This document shows positions 54,667 through 64,000 of a stretch of 64,000 nucleotides of DNA, piece by piece. The notes below the pieces were generated by a model that did no database searches, was not told the DNA's origin, and saw only the letters and a list, made by a program, of their open reading frames with translations. Source of the DNA: Zerene cesonia (lineage: Eukaryota > Arthropoda > Insecta > Lepidoptera > Pieridae); the NCBI RefSeq assembly GCF_012273895.1, contig NC_052128.1, positions 930,001 to 994,000 on the forward strand, given 5' to 3'. The translations under genes were made by a program, and so were the position numbers. Each line of letters starts with the position of its first letter. Position 1 is the stretch's first letter.

Positions 54667-55006
54667 TATACTGTTTTTCGCTTGTATATTAACTACAAAA
54701 TGAAGACTTAACGTTACATCAAAACCTAGGTATTGCAAAAGTGACATAAAATGGAAAGTTACACGCATGCAAAACTCCAAACTGTTTACACGATAAAATT
54801 CCATTACACTTATTATGCATACAATCACCAAGGTTACCATAAATATTGTCTGAGGTCGACCTCGTATAATTTCTAATAAGAGCATTGACCGTCCCCTGCT
54901 GTCCTAAATTTATACTAGTCAATGACAACGACCGGCTGGTGTGGTAAGCTTTAAGGTCTGGAGGTATCCTGGGTATAATTATGAATGATTTCTGACATAT
55001 TTTTTA
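54667..55006. other. Unique AT-rich stretch
   Basis: The two minus-strand frames here (54658-54885, 54719-54928) are alternative readings without a domain. Confidence 0.35.
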
Positions 55007-55170
55007 CAAGCGGTCCGCCCCGGCTTCGCCTCTTGTACACATATAGCCTATAGTCTTCCTCAATAAATGGGCTATCTAACACTGAAATAATTTTTCAAAT
55101 CGAACCAATCGTTCCTGAGATTAGTGCGTTCAAACAAACAAACTCTTCAGCTTTATAACATTAGTATTGA
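55007..55170 (-). mobile_element. Helitron-like element, subfamily B, uninterrupted
   Basis: CAAGCGGTCCGCCCCGGCTT (CTAG eroded to CAAG), TAGTCTTCCTCAATAAATGG, TTCCTGAGATTAGTGCGTTC and TTATAACATTAGTATTGA|T. It serves as the reference for the copy split by hAT at 50550. Confidence 0.75.
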
Positions 55171-55322
55171 TAGTAGACCACAGCCAACCTGATCTGCTGC
55201 CAATTGAACAGTACAGATGAGCATTTCATTGCTTAGAAAAAGATATAAAAAAATTATATACACTTTGGTTAACGGGTTGAATAAGACATGTATATAATGG
55301 TTGCGTTATACATATATAGATA

Positions 55323-55511
55323 CTAGATTTTGCCTCCGGCTTCGCACGCGTTAATTTGGAGTAGTTTAATAGATGTTTTACACATAAACATTCGTCTTGA
55401 ATCACTCTATCTATTAAAAAAACCCATCAAAATCCTTTGCGTTTTGAAGATTAAAGCATACATAGGGACTTAGGGACAGAGAAAACAACTTTGTTTTATA
55501 CTATGTAGGGA
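55323..55511 (-). mobile_element. Helitron-like element, subfamily C
   Basis: CTAGATTTTGCCTCCGGCTT, TTTGGAGTAGTTTAATAGAT, AGGGACTTAGGGACAGAGAA and TTTATACTATGTAGGGA|T, A before CTAG. Complete. Confidence 0.75.
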
Positions 55512-56273
55512 TATATAGTGGGATAGTATTATAGGGTACCATAGCAAAATATATAGTATAAATATATAGATATACCTTGATTCTACCGCTGGTACATATA
55601 TTAGGCTTAAAGCAATGCCCCGCCACAAAGGTTAAGTCTCTTTGTTACTTCACTCGTGTTTATAAACAAATGTCTCAAAAATCATTAACAGAATCGTGTT
55701 TTTATTACAGTCTATTATAAAACTCGTGTTATAAAATCAACACCTATCATAATGGTATTATGTCAACGACTGTACACCGTTGACACTTAAGACAATGGCC
55801 AATAACAAATTAAGGCAGCCATAATTATAAACAGCGACCTTATTATTAGAGTTTCAAAAAGTACAATCGATAAAAAAAGTGGAGTAATTCTTTTGTTTTT
55901 TAAATCGATGGGGTCGATGCAAATCGTGACTTTATATGTGTTAATATATAAAGTATTTTTATAATGGTGTAAATAAAATTGTGTAAGTAAATTTATAGAT
56001 AAACTGCAATAAATCTAGATGATTTAGAAATAGAATTAATTTATTGTACTAAGAAATGATTTTGTAGCGATAAGAGTAGCTGCAATGTTAATGTATAACT
56101 AGATTAAATTCAAATTTTTGCAATAATCTCTATTACAAATAAAATAATCAAATATTGGACAATAACAATAGATAAAGAAAATGAAAATTTAAATCCTATT
56201 TAAAGAAGAAATAACATGTTTAAATACTATTTAGCACAAAAGAACAATCCTGAACTCATTTAATTTTTTCGTT
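55512..56273. other. Unique AT-rich stretch
   Basis: A 40-bp Helitron B middle piece may be present at about 55568-55605 (CCGCTGGTACATATATTAGG). No gene. Confidence 0.35.
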
Positions 56274-56440
56274 TATAGCATTGAAATGCTTTATAAATAA
56301 GAAATTTTGAAAGAATAGAAAAAATATGATCACGAGGCGGGATTCGAACCTGAACCGAAAGAGTAGAAGAAATTCCATTACTGTGGACCACGGGTGGCTG
56401 AGGCTAGTCGTTGCTACGGTTTGGCAAAAAACGCGGGAAC
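56274..56440. mobile_element. SINE S3, inverted composite
   Basis: 56274-56350 is a minus-strand S3 tail and B box (TTTATAGCATTGAAATGCTT, TGATCACGAGGCGGGATTCG). 56362-56440 is a plus-strand S3 head (GTAGAAGAAATTCCATTACT, GCTAGTCGTTGCTACGGTTT). The head and the tail point away from each other, as in the left half of 44934. No target duplication is evident. Confidence 0.65.
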
Positions 56441-57864
56441 TCGCGCGCTGAATTCTTTAAAAAAATATCCCCACATTCGAAAATGAATAAAAAACAACTG
56501 TTATGTCAGTTTTCCCGCCAATAAAATCTTAATATAGTTTTATAGTGATGTGATCGATATCGGTATTCAATAACGTTCTAGAATACCGGTCTCGAGTGTA
56601 CCGGCGGTGCTGTAACAGCCTCGCAGCTGCATTTGAGTCATACGTTGACCCAAATGTTTATACATCTTCATGTTTCGATTGCGTGTTAACACGATTACTA
56701 ATGTGTAAACACATTATTAATGCCTATTTTTTAGTGCATTAGTACTGAGTGGTTATGTTTATTTGCATATTGACTACGTGTGTTCAGAAATTAGTGTTTA
56801 TATTTATATAAACAAAATTATTTTTAATGAAAAACTAAAGCGAATTCAAAGTTGTTGTAAAAAACTGTTATTATATCTTATTACACATCGTTACTTTATG
56901 CATGTCTAGATTTCTGCAAATTATATATAAGTAACATAGATACTTTTTGTTCTATTGTTAATTGTAATTGCTTAATAAAAATGAAATTAAACTATTAACT
57001 TAATTTTAAAGTTCTCATGTTGTACGAAATGATCGTATAATCCAATGAGTTTTTATAATTAGTTAATTGAAATAAACGAACTTCTAAGAAATAACTGAAG
57101 TAACTGAACTTAGACAAAGGGTTGATAAAAATGATCGATTTAAATTACATACAGAAAGACAGCTTCTTAAGAGGAAAGCCTATGATTATTTTCTACATAC
57201 CAACGCTGTGGACTTATTCCTTCCTGGATGTTTATCGTAAAGCTATAATTTTTTACATAGTAATTAATATCAACATATTCTATGCCTCTATGTTCTCCTT
57301 ATTTACGATATTTTTGAGAACTAGAACCCCCTCATAAAACTCAAAATGGAATATAATTTACGCGATAAAATATATAGCATATTACACTCCACGAAGGTGT
57401 GTTCCTTGAAACATCAAATACAATAGGAAAAATACTAGGAAAAAGTTTTTACCCGAAACAAAAAGAAAAGAGAATATTTTTATCAACGTGATCTAGTTAG
57501 GCTGTATACGATGGAAACAATTTAGTGGGTTAGAGAAATAGACGAAATATCCACAATTTCTCCTACTAATGACTGCGTTGTGGGTGTGTGTGACAGCGAT
57601 TTTTGGGTTTCGTGATTAGCAGTTACTTGTGAAGTTATGAAATGTAGATAGTGTTATAACATAGGCATGGGAAGAAAAATATGAAAGAATTCCCTTTCTA
57701 AACTTCCTAATTCTAATTTTCAATAAGGAGGAAGGATGTATTAAATTCATGCATCGATGCGTTAAAATCACAAACAACAAACATTTCTAGCTACGCTATT
57801 GCGAGTAAGTATAATTTCTGAAAGTCATATAAAGCTAATCTTTCTATTCTTCACAATTACAACA
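56441..57864. other. Unique stretch; GC-richer start
   Basis: 56440-56660 is GC-richer with TTTTCCCGCC (56510-56519, E2F-like), GATCGATATCGGTATT and ACCGGTCTCGAGTGTACCGG. The rest is AT-rich. The 71-aa frame 57122-57337 is hydrophobic but low in complexity. No gene supported. Confidence 0.3.
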
Positions 57865-57984
57865 GTTGTCTGGAAGAAATGGCTTATAGCCATAAGGCCG
57901 CCAATTGTATACCTCCTTTATCACAATTATTATGTTATATTTTGTATTTTTTGTGTATACAATGAAGAATAAATAAATAAATAA
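57865..57984 (+). mobile_element. LINE 3' UTR and tail
   Basis: GTTGTCTGGAAGAAATGGCT, TATAGCCATAAGGCCGCC and a tail AAGAATAAATAAATAAATAA fit the 3' end of an insect non-LTR retrotransposon (compare 14279). The stem GGCTTATAGCC is a short hairpin in the conserved block. Confidence 0.6.
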
Positions 57985-58740
57985 CAATCACATAAGATCC
58001 AATCCTCATTCAGTTGGACCACATCCCGCCCCCTGCGAGGGTGGTAGAAAGTCGACAGTCATGCTACTCGATCACATCTCACCTAACGGCCTGTCGACGC
58101 TAACACCATCATTTTTTCTTGGGGCTTCTCTTTGGAGTGGTCCAAGTAAAAATAAATATCTAATTAATAAACGATGTCCAATTTTTTTATCCCATGTTTT
58201 ATTAATGATATAGTATCTAATCTTTGGTCATTACGAACGGAAGTTCAATGAAATTTTGGTTGGATTTACAATATTTTAAACTATAACATAATTTGGATAT
58301 ATGTAGATATATAAGCAAAATCCAAATATACTTTTACAACGGATAGGCTTTAGATTTAACGCTAAATTGACAATTGATATTATAATTAAATAACTTATTA
58401 AATTTTAGTTCAATCATATTTTTCTGACGTCGTTTTCCATGTTTTTATTCTCTAATTCTTTAATTCCATAAGTATATTCATATTCAACTGGGAAAGTTTT
58501 GAATAAAATAAAAAAATTAATATTCAAAATTAGAGAATCGCTAGGAAATCTCCTGCAATATCTTAATAAGTCTAGAATATACATTACCAATACCATTTTC
58601 CCACCCGTCGCCGCCTACCCTTCGGCCCATACAAACAAGCTTTGCCGCGTAAATTATTTCTTTATACGGCGAACGTAAATATCTGTTGTAATTTTGCGAT
58701 AAGCAGGCGTGTTACTGCGAGATACGTTACAAGGACCATC
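57985..58740. other. Unique stretch
   Basis: 58015-58115 (CCGCCCCCTGCGAGGGTGGT, GGCCTGTCGACGCTAACACC) is GC-richer and may be part of another retroelement. The rest is AT-rich. Confidence 0.3.
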
Positions 58741-58759
58741 ACAGGAACTCGTTATATAT

Positions 58760-58824
58760 AACGTTATTCATTATGTCATATCGTTATGTAACGTTATTCA
58801 TAACCGTTATGTGATATAGTTATC
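58760..58824. repeat. 30-bp imperfect tandem duplication
   Basis: TAACGTTATTCAT occurs at 58760 and 58790, each followed by a variant of GTTATGT/GATAT wording. Confidence 0.7.
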
Positions 58825-59402
58825 TGTGTACGTCGCTATTATTTTATGATTTTGATTAATAACAAAGATATGAGTGAAATTCAATTTATATGTGTCTGAC
58901 TGTTATTTTGTAAATTTAAACATTAAATTCCTTAGGAGTATTATAAAACATGCTCTTAGATCCTGTCCCCTAAATGTATTTTCACAGCTACCCTTAGAAA
59001 TTTTACCCAATCGTCTGCAGACAAAACGCAATCAAGATCTATCAAACACATTAACAACTGGAATTGCATTATCTACGATAGAACTTTCCAGACCCGACAT
59101 CCATTATTAAGTTTCTTCACCCGGTCTCGCTCGCGAACTTAATATTGTATTCTTTCGATTTCCACCGACTTTGATTGATAGAGCGCTTTGTCTTATAGTT
59201 TTTGCGAATGTAATAGTGTTTTAAAACCGTTTTATAAATGTATCTTTGTAAGAATTGTCGAGTGCTTCAGTTCTGTCTATTTATTCAGAGATGTGTAATT
59301 TTTAAATTGATGTTTCGAAATATTAATGGGGTTCTCTCTTCGGCTGTATTTTTATTCGATTTTTGTATCGATAGCTCCGTGGGTTTTCAACCGATTGGCG
59401 TG

Positions 59403-59405
<3 letters not shown>
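58825..59405. other. Unique AT-rich stretch
   Basis: The frame 58874-59110 (78 aa) has no recognisable domain. No repeats recognised. Confidence 0.35.
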
Positions 59406-59473
<68 letters not shown>

Positions 59474-59478
59474 TGTGG
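59406..59478. repeat. (GT)30 microsatellite with one interruption
   Basis: About 30 GT units, then AT, then five more. The long frames of alternating Val/Cys or Thr/His on both strands are artefacts of this repeat. Confidence 0.97.
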
Positions 59479-59747
59479 TAGGAAAGGGTTGTTATTTGGT
59501 GCCATTTTAGAGGCATCAGAGGTACCCAGGTACCCAGGGACGTTGGTGAGCTTGTTTGTAGAACGAATTGATTATACAAGAAACGTGAATTGCAAGTAGT
59601 TGAATAATTTAATATGATGAGAAATTCTTATATTGACACTATAAAAAAATGTATATAGATATTTAAAACAATTTTTGTTTTATAAATCCCCCAGGCATAT
59701 TTTAAGGTATTTTTTTTGGACAGTTGGAGAAATATGATTGAAATCTA

Positions 59748-59920
59748 CACTAATATTATAAAGAGGAAATTTTTGTTTGTTTGTTTGTTTGGTTACAATG
59801 AATAGGCTCAAAAACTACTGGACCGATTTTAAAAATTCTTTCACCATTCGAAAGCTACATTATCCACGAGTAACATGGACTATATTTTATTTTGGAAAAA
59901 AAATAGGGTTCCGTAACATA
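59748..59920 (+). mobile_element. Helitron-like element, CTACACTAATATTATAAAGAGG type, 5' part
   Basis: TCTACACTAATATTATAAAG, a (TTTG)4 tract, CAAAAACTACTGGACCGATT, TTAAAAATTCTTTCACCATT and GCTACATTATCCACGAGTAA. The 3' hairpin/CTAG end is not found. The frame 59777-59992 is within it and is not a gene. Confidence 0.6.
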
Positions 59921-60039
59921 TCTTTATTGAAACATCCAAACCAGTATACCTATAAAACTGAAGGGTTAATTAGTTCGTTTGATATTATTTAAACTAAATA
60001 TATAACTCTAATCGCAATAATTCAGATATTCAACTGGAT

Positions 60040-60212
60040 AGCTATATATTATAAAGCTGGAGAGTTTGTTCGTTTGTTTGTTTGAACGTGCTAATCTCAG
60101 GAACTACTGGTCCGTTTTGAATTCTTTCAGTTTTAGATGCCCTACAATAAAAGTATTGAGGGAGAATTTAGGCTTTATATGTACCACGGGCGAAGGCGGG
60201 GCGGACAGCTAG
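60040..60212 (+). mobile_element. Helitron-like element, subfamily B
   Basis: GCTATATATTATAAAGCTGG, GTTTGTTTGAACGTGCTAAT, CTCAGGAACTACTGGTCCG and ACCACGGGCGAAGGCGGGGC then GGACAGCTAG|T. Confidence 0.75.
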
Positions 60213-60820
60213 TATTGATATAAAAGAGTATCCGTTACTCTAAATTGAATTTATCTATGACAAATTAAGAAAACATGTCTACGCCATACGTACCTTTAAT
60301 TTTTATTTAAGTATGTAATATTACCTGAAACAGATAAAACATAATTTAATTAAAAAATACATCTAAAAGGTTATATGTACAATCCGAAATAAATATACGT
60401 CTTTTAACAAACAATTTTATGAGAACGTCTTAATTATCAATTAGATGAAAGAAAACATAAGACAAGAAAACATTTTCCTATTCATTATAATATTTTCCAA
60501 ACAAATTACAATAAAAATCCAAGGCAATATCAGCAATCGGATATCTGAATATATGAAAACAGTTAAGCGCCTACAATTATATTATATTAATACTAGACTG
60601 TATGTTTTATTGGAAAATCTGGGCTACAATCTCTCAAGGTATGTACCACCGTATATGTCATTAACTATCATACATTCATACTGTTTAAAGTACATTGATC
60701 CATGGATTAAATACCTGCCTAATTAATTAGAATACATGGCCTCTAGAAGCCATTATCACGCAGTATTTTCGTAGAAATTAGTGTTATATTAAATGTTAGG
60801 AACATTATGAATTCAGTTGA
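60213..60820. other. AT-rich stretch
   Basis: The 93-aa frame 60445-60726 is rich in Ile/Tyr/Lys, as expected by chance in such sequence. No support for a gene. Confidence 0.3.
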
Positions 60821-60847
60821 ATGATTCTTATCACTTTTGATACGGGT

Positions 60848-61090
60848 ATGTCATTGTTACAGACAGAAGGTTATATGCCTAGTAAACTTCACCCCGGCGT
60901 TGAATTAAGCATTTCGACGAATGTCGCTTTAGATTTTCGCAAATGTTATGGCATCCTATTAAATAAGGCTAAGCTGAATGTCTTTTTAAGAAGAGAACGC
61001 ATTTGCGCATACCCAAGTCTCTTGGAGAAAGAGCTAATGGGCACTGGGTTATATCGGACTCCCCTACACCAAATGGTGGACTATCTATAA
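60848..61090 (+). CDS. Possible coding fragment, unknown family
   Basis: A frame open from 60821 to the stop at 61088-61090. From about residue 15 onwards its composition is protein-like (balanced Leu, Ser, Arg, Glu, Gly, Pro, Cys) and the DNA is GC-richer than both flanks, unlike most frames in the window. TTGTTACAG at 60854-60862 could be a splice acceptor. C-terminal stretch LLEKELMGTGLYRTPLHQMV. I recognise no domain. It could be an exon, a decayed transposon protein or chance. Confidence 0.2.
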   Translation: MSLLQTEGYMPSKLHPGVELSISTNVALDFRKCYGILLNKAKLNVFLRRERICAYPSLLEKELMGTGLYRTPLHQMVDYL

Positions 61091-61226
61091 GACTATAATG
61101 GTCGAATTTCAGAGTCCACTTTTAAAGACATGATCGCGGGTACTTCACGTGAATATGACTAAATTTATGTTATTTTTGTGTTTTATAGCTTATTATTTAA
61201 AAGTTAAAATAACTAATGGTAAGAAA
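61091..61226. other. Spacer
   Basis: The GC-richer sequence continues to about 61150, then turns AT-rich. Confidence 0.3.
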
Positions 61227-61330
61227 CTAGCCGAGACCACGCGGCTTCACTCGCGTGGTTCTCGGATGGCCTATGTGTACTGTTATCGAAATCTGTACCA
61301 AAAGATCACATCAGTTACGAGTTAGAGTAT
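61227..61330 (-). mobile_element. Helitron-like 3' end with extended hairpin
   Basis: CTAG at 61227-61230, then CCGAGACCACGCG paired with CGCGTGGTTCTCGG around the loop GCTTCACT (61231-61265), a stem of 13 bp with one bulge. The following GGCCTATGTGTACTGTTATC is diverged. The hairpin is much longer than in other copies. Confidence 0.5.
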
Positions 61331-61988
61331 CTAACTAACATTGATCCGACCCCGGCTTGGTCAGGGATAAAATTCTAGAAGCTTCTTTACAAAACAAACT
61401 GACAAACCACCTGACACCTGTATTTGTCAAACCGTATCTAAGTACCCACATAAGATACCAAACATCACAAATATGGGATGATCATCACTTTTTTTTCAAG
61501 CAGACAGTATTCAATGGAAAGCTACTTTAATATAAAGTGTTCTTAATTTTATGTGTGTTGTTTGTTTTTAGAGTGTCAGTTCATCATTCTATTTTCAATA
61601 TAATGTGCATAAAATAAAATAAAAAGCAATAGAAATTATGACAACATTGCGTAATAATGGGACACGATAACATAACACTTTATATGCTTTTATAAATCTC
61701 ATAAACTAATCTAGAATTTGTTCCCAAATAAAATATATCCAAATCAAACATCCAATATGAAATTATTTACGTTCCAGCATAAATGTGAGTTATGTATATA
61801 TTCATTCTCAGAAAATTCGTCCCACGGTCACAGGTTCATTCATCCTCGTTGCTCTCATTTAGTTTATTATTTCTTTCATTAGATGTATTCAATATTAAAA
61901 TATGTACTCCTAAGTCTTTCTAAAACTTTAGTTATTTTACTCGTGAAGCCGTTACAAGGTTGTTTATCTGTATTAAAATATCACCTAT
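61331..61988. other. Unique AT-rich stretch
   Basis: No feature supported. Confidence 0.4.
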
Positions 61989-62001
61989 TATGTTCAAGAG
62001 A

Positions 62002-62200
62002 CCGCCTCCTTGGTACAGTGGTTAACGCGTGAGCGTAGAACCGAGTTCTGGGTTCAATTCCCGGTGGGGACGCACAAAAAAATGTCTCAGTCTGGCAGGA
62101 CACAGAAGGCTGATCACCTACTTGTCCGTAAAGATAATCAGTGATTCAGATATACATCATTTGCCCCATACCCCAGTAGGTGACACGGTACTTCACTTTT
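62002..62200 (+). mobile_element. SINE S1, full length, perfect 13-bp target duplication
   Basis: CCGCCTCCTTGGTACAGTGG, B box GGGTTCAATTCCC, ACGCACAAAAAAATGTCTCA, AGAAGGCTGATCACCTACTT, CCCCATACCCCAGTAGG and a CTTCACTTTT end. TATGTTCAAGAGA flanks both sides (61989-62001 and 62201-62213). Confidence 0.92.
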
Positions 62201-62213
62201 TATGTTCAAGAGA

Positions 62214-62584
62214 GAACAAACAGCTAATCATTACTTAGTTATATCTTATTTATTAGGTACTAAATATCTATAATTATATGGTTTAAATAATAAGAAATTA
62301 CTTCAAATATAATATTGTTTGTTCTGATATCACTAGCATTCTGGAATCACTTTGTCTAATAGAGGCCAATAGATAGGTCTTGGAAGAATCTTTATTAAAT
62401 ATAATATATTAATATAATATATGTTATATTATACATAGGGATATCAAATAAATATTGGCTGTCTTGTGATATTCGATAATATCACATCTAAATCTAAACC
62501 TATGTTAAAAGTATTCCCAAAAATTGGTGAACCGATGTGAAAAATTATTTCCCCATTTTCTCAACTGCATTTTAACTGTGTGAC
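62214..62584. other. AT-rich stretch
   Basis: Contains an ATATTATATTAATATAATATAT tract near 62395-62430. No gene. Confidence 0.4.
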
Positions 62585-62631
62585 AGACCAATATTTGTAT
62601 GTACCACGGGCAAAGCTGGGGCGAACAGTCA
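62585..62631 (+). mobile_element. Helitron-like subfamily B, 3' remnant
   Basis: TTTGTATGTACCACGGGCAA then AGCTGGGGCGAACAGTCAT; the final CTAG has become GTCA. Confidence 0.5.
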
Positions 62632-64000
62632 TTTTTTTGTAAAAGATAGTCTTTAAAATGTATCTGCAATCTAAATAACCAGTTACATTTCCGAAGTTTT
62701 TAAACAAAACATCATAGATATATTATTAAAATCGTAGGTGTAATACATGAACTATTCAAAGGTATAAAAAATGCAAAGAAAATCGCAAGTTTCTACGCGT
62801 AGGCGACGTCCGTGGCATGCGACTGCCCTTGTCTGGCCGTTGTCATACAAGAGTCATTCGCATCGCATGGAATGCAATGTCATGACATTTTACAACCACT
62901 GCCATTGAATATCAACCCTAACCCACATGTTAACGGTTGATTTTGCAATGACACTATAAAACGATTTTACGCTCTTCTTTCGTGTGCGTAGTGCGAGATG
63001 TAGTCGAATGTGAGGCATATTGAAAGCGTTCTTACGTTCCAAATTTGAAAAAAATTACAGAATCAACAAAGGGCACTATCCGGACTCGGTTGAATCTTGC
63101 TTACACTCTATTTTTGATTTACAAATATCGTTTAAATCGCTTTACAATACAGTTCAGAATTGTTTGTGTTTATTGGGTATTTACGCCTTATAGCATTTTC
63201 AGATCTTCTCAATGGCGATGATCATTAATTTCAATAGTGCATTACGGTTCAGATTGGTTATTGGAATATGTGTATTATGTTGTGGCTTTTCGGTTTATTT
63301 TTGGTTGGATAATAATAGGGTTGAGTTCGTTCACGAGTGCGTCGACATTACAATTTTAGCCCGGTTTCGTACGGTTTTTATTGTGGTAGGGTCATGTTTT
63401 ATTTTTGCATTGACGATTTCTGCGTAGTTGTCAGCTCTCAATTAGATTGTTTTTAACGTGTGATTAATGGTTATTTTCGTATTAGATCGTGTGTATGTGT
63501 ATAATAGTTGAAGTACTTGTGACTTTAAGGAAGAGTTTAATTAGCCGAAGCGTATTTGAGTATTCCTGGGAAACACATCCTTCCGGATATAAAATATTCT
63601 TAGAATTGTTTGTTCTTTATAAAATAATCACAATTTAAAAGTTCAATTTTGTCAGTAGACATAAAATAATTATTAAAATTAGTTATTATACATTTTTGTA
63701 AACAATTGTCATTTTACTTAAGGTTTCCTTTTTCGTCCTTGTTTTATACATATGTATTAGTTCAAAGCTTTTGAAATTTCACTACATATTGACTGTTTCA
63801 CAATTGAACTGCATATTATATAAACAAATAAATAAGATAAAAGTATATATCTTAATATATATTTATCTCATCATAAATTTGATCATTACCATATACTTTA
63901 CTTAATATTATTTTGACAACCCTAATATAATGCAAGACGGGTTACAGATCAAAGACACAGAATAGTAAAGTGCAGAAACCCCAAACATTCTTCAATGCAT
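62632..64000. other. Unique stretch; GC-richer block 62790-63060
   Basis: The block contains GCGTAGGCGACGTCCGTGGC, the 14-bp palindrome AATGTCATGACATT (62876-62889) and CTCTTCTTTCGTGTGCGTAG. It could be a promoter or enhancer. The 71-aa frame 63212-63427 has two hydrophobic segments but no family resemblance, no clear start context and AT-rich codons; I do not call it a gene. Beyond 63430 only AT-rich sequence. Confidence 0.25.

Noticed and set aside
57122..57337. Small hydrophobic ORF
   Set aside because: Ile/Phe/Tyr-rich chance ORF in very AT-rich sequence.
59238..59599. Cys/Val-rich and His/Thr-rich proteins
   Set aside because: Frames through the (GT)n microsatellite on both strands.
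63212..63427. Two-pass membrane protein of 71 aa
   Set aside because: Hydrophobic composition is expected from AT-rich DNA. There is no family resemblance, and conservation or splicing cannot be shown.
1..64000. CRISPR array, prokaryotic operon or viral insertion
   Set aside because: No regularly spaced repeats, no ribosome-binding sites or operon-like coding, and no viral protein frame. All features fit an insect nuclear genome.

Overview
This window reads as nuclear DNA from an insect, most likely a moth or butterfly (Lepidoptera). It is AT-rich, has no dense open reading frames, and is full of short interspersed repeats. The repeats are mostly Helitron-like elements (5'-TC...CTAG-3', inserted between A and T), tRNA-derived SINEs, and poly(A)-tailed retroelement 3' ends of the kind common in lepidopteran genomes. 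I found no complete host protein-coding gene and no free-standing tRNA or rRNA gene. The region is best described as intergenic or as part of a very long intron. Two runs of exactly 1000 N (2702-3701 and 38411-39410) are scaffold-gap placeholders, and the long ORFs that cross them are artefacts.

Layout. 1-12 kb: hairpin 'family P' elements (268, 6136, 6745, 11635), a rearranged retroelement (911), SINEs (1908, 5447, 8335), a Helitron-like element nested in a retroelement (3955-4320), and a unique block with a heat-shock-type motif (6401). 12-20 kb: unique GC-richer blocks (12.5 and 13.7 kb) between Helitron-like and retroelement fragments. 20-33 kb: a 134-bp direct repeat (20606 and 22767), a SINE with a perfect 13-bp target duplication (22349), kappaB-like motifs (25.2 kb), and candidate promoter or exon sequences at 32.7-33.35 kb. 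33-45 kb: mostly unique, with an inverted Helitron pair around the second gap, a 20-bp perfect hairpin at 41.68 kb and a palindromic SINE at 44.93 kb. 45-64 kb: dense Helitron-like elements. One of them contains a 658-bp hAT transposon (50588-51245) with a perfect 8-bp target duplication and a recognisable hAT dimerisation-domain remnant, the only protein family I can name here. Also here are a full-length 309-bp SINE (52983), a (GT)30 microsatellite, and a possible coding fragment at 60.85-61.09 kb.

Taken together, the window records layered transposon insertion, with insertion order readable at 4.05 kb, 50.6 kb and 52.98 kb. Inverted (snap-back) duplications recur at element ends. Between the repeats lie unique blocks that could be regulatory DNA. 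Any gene function for them is inference.
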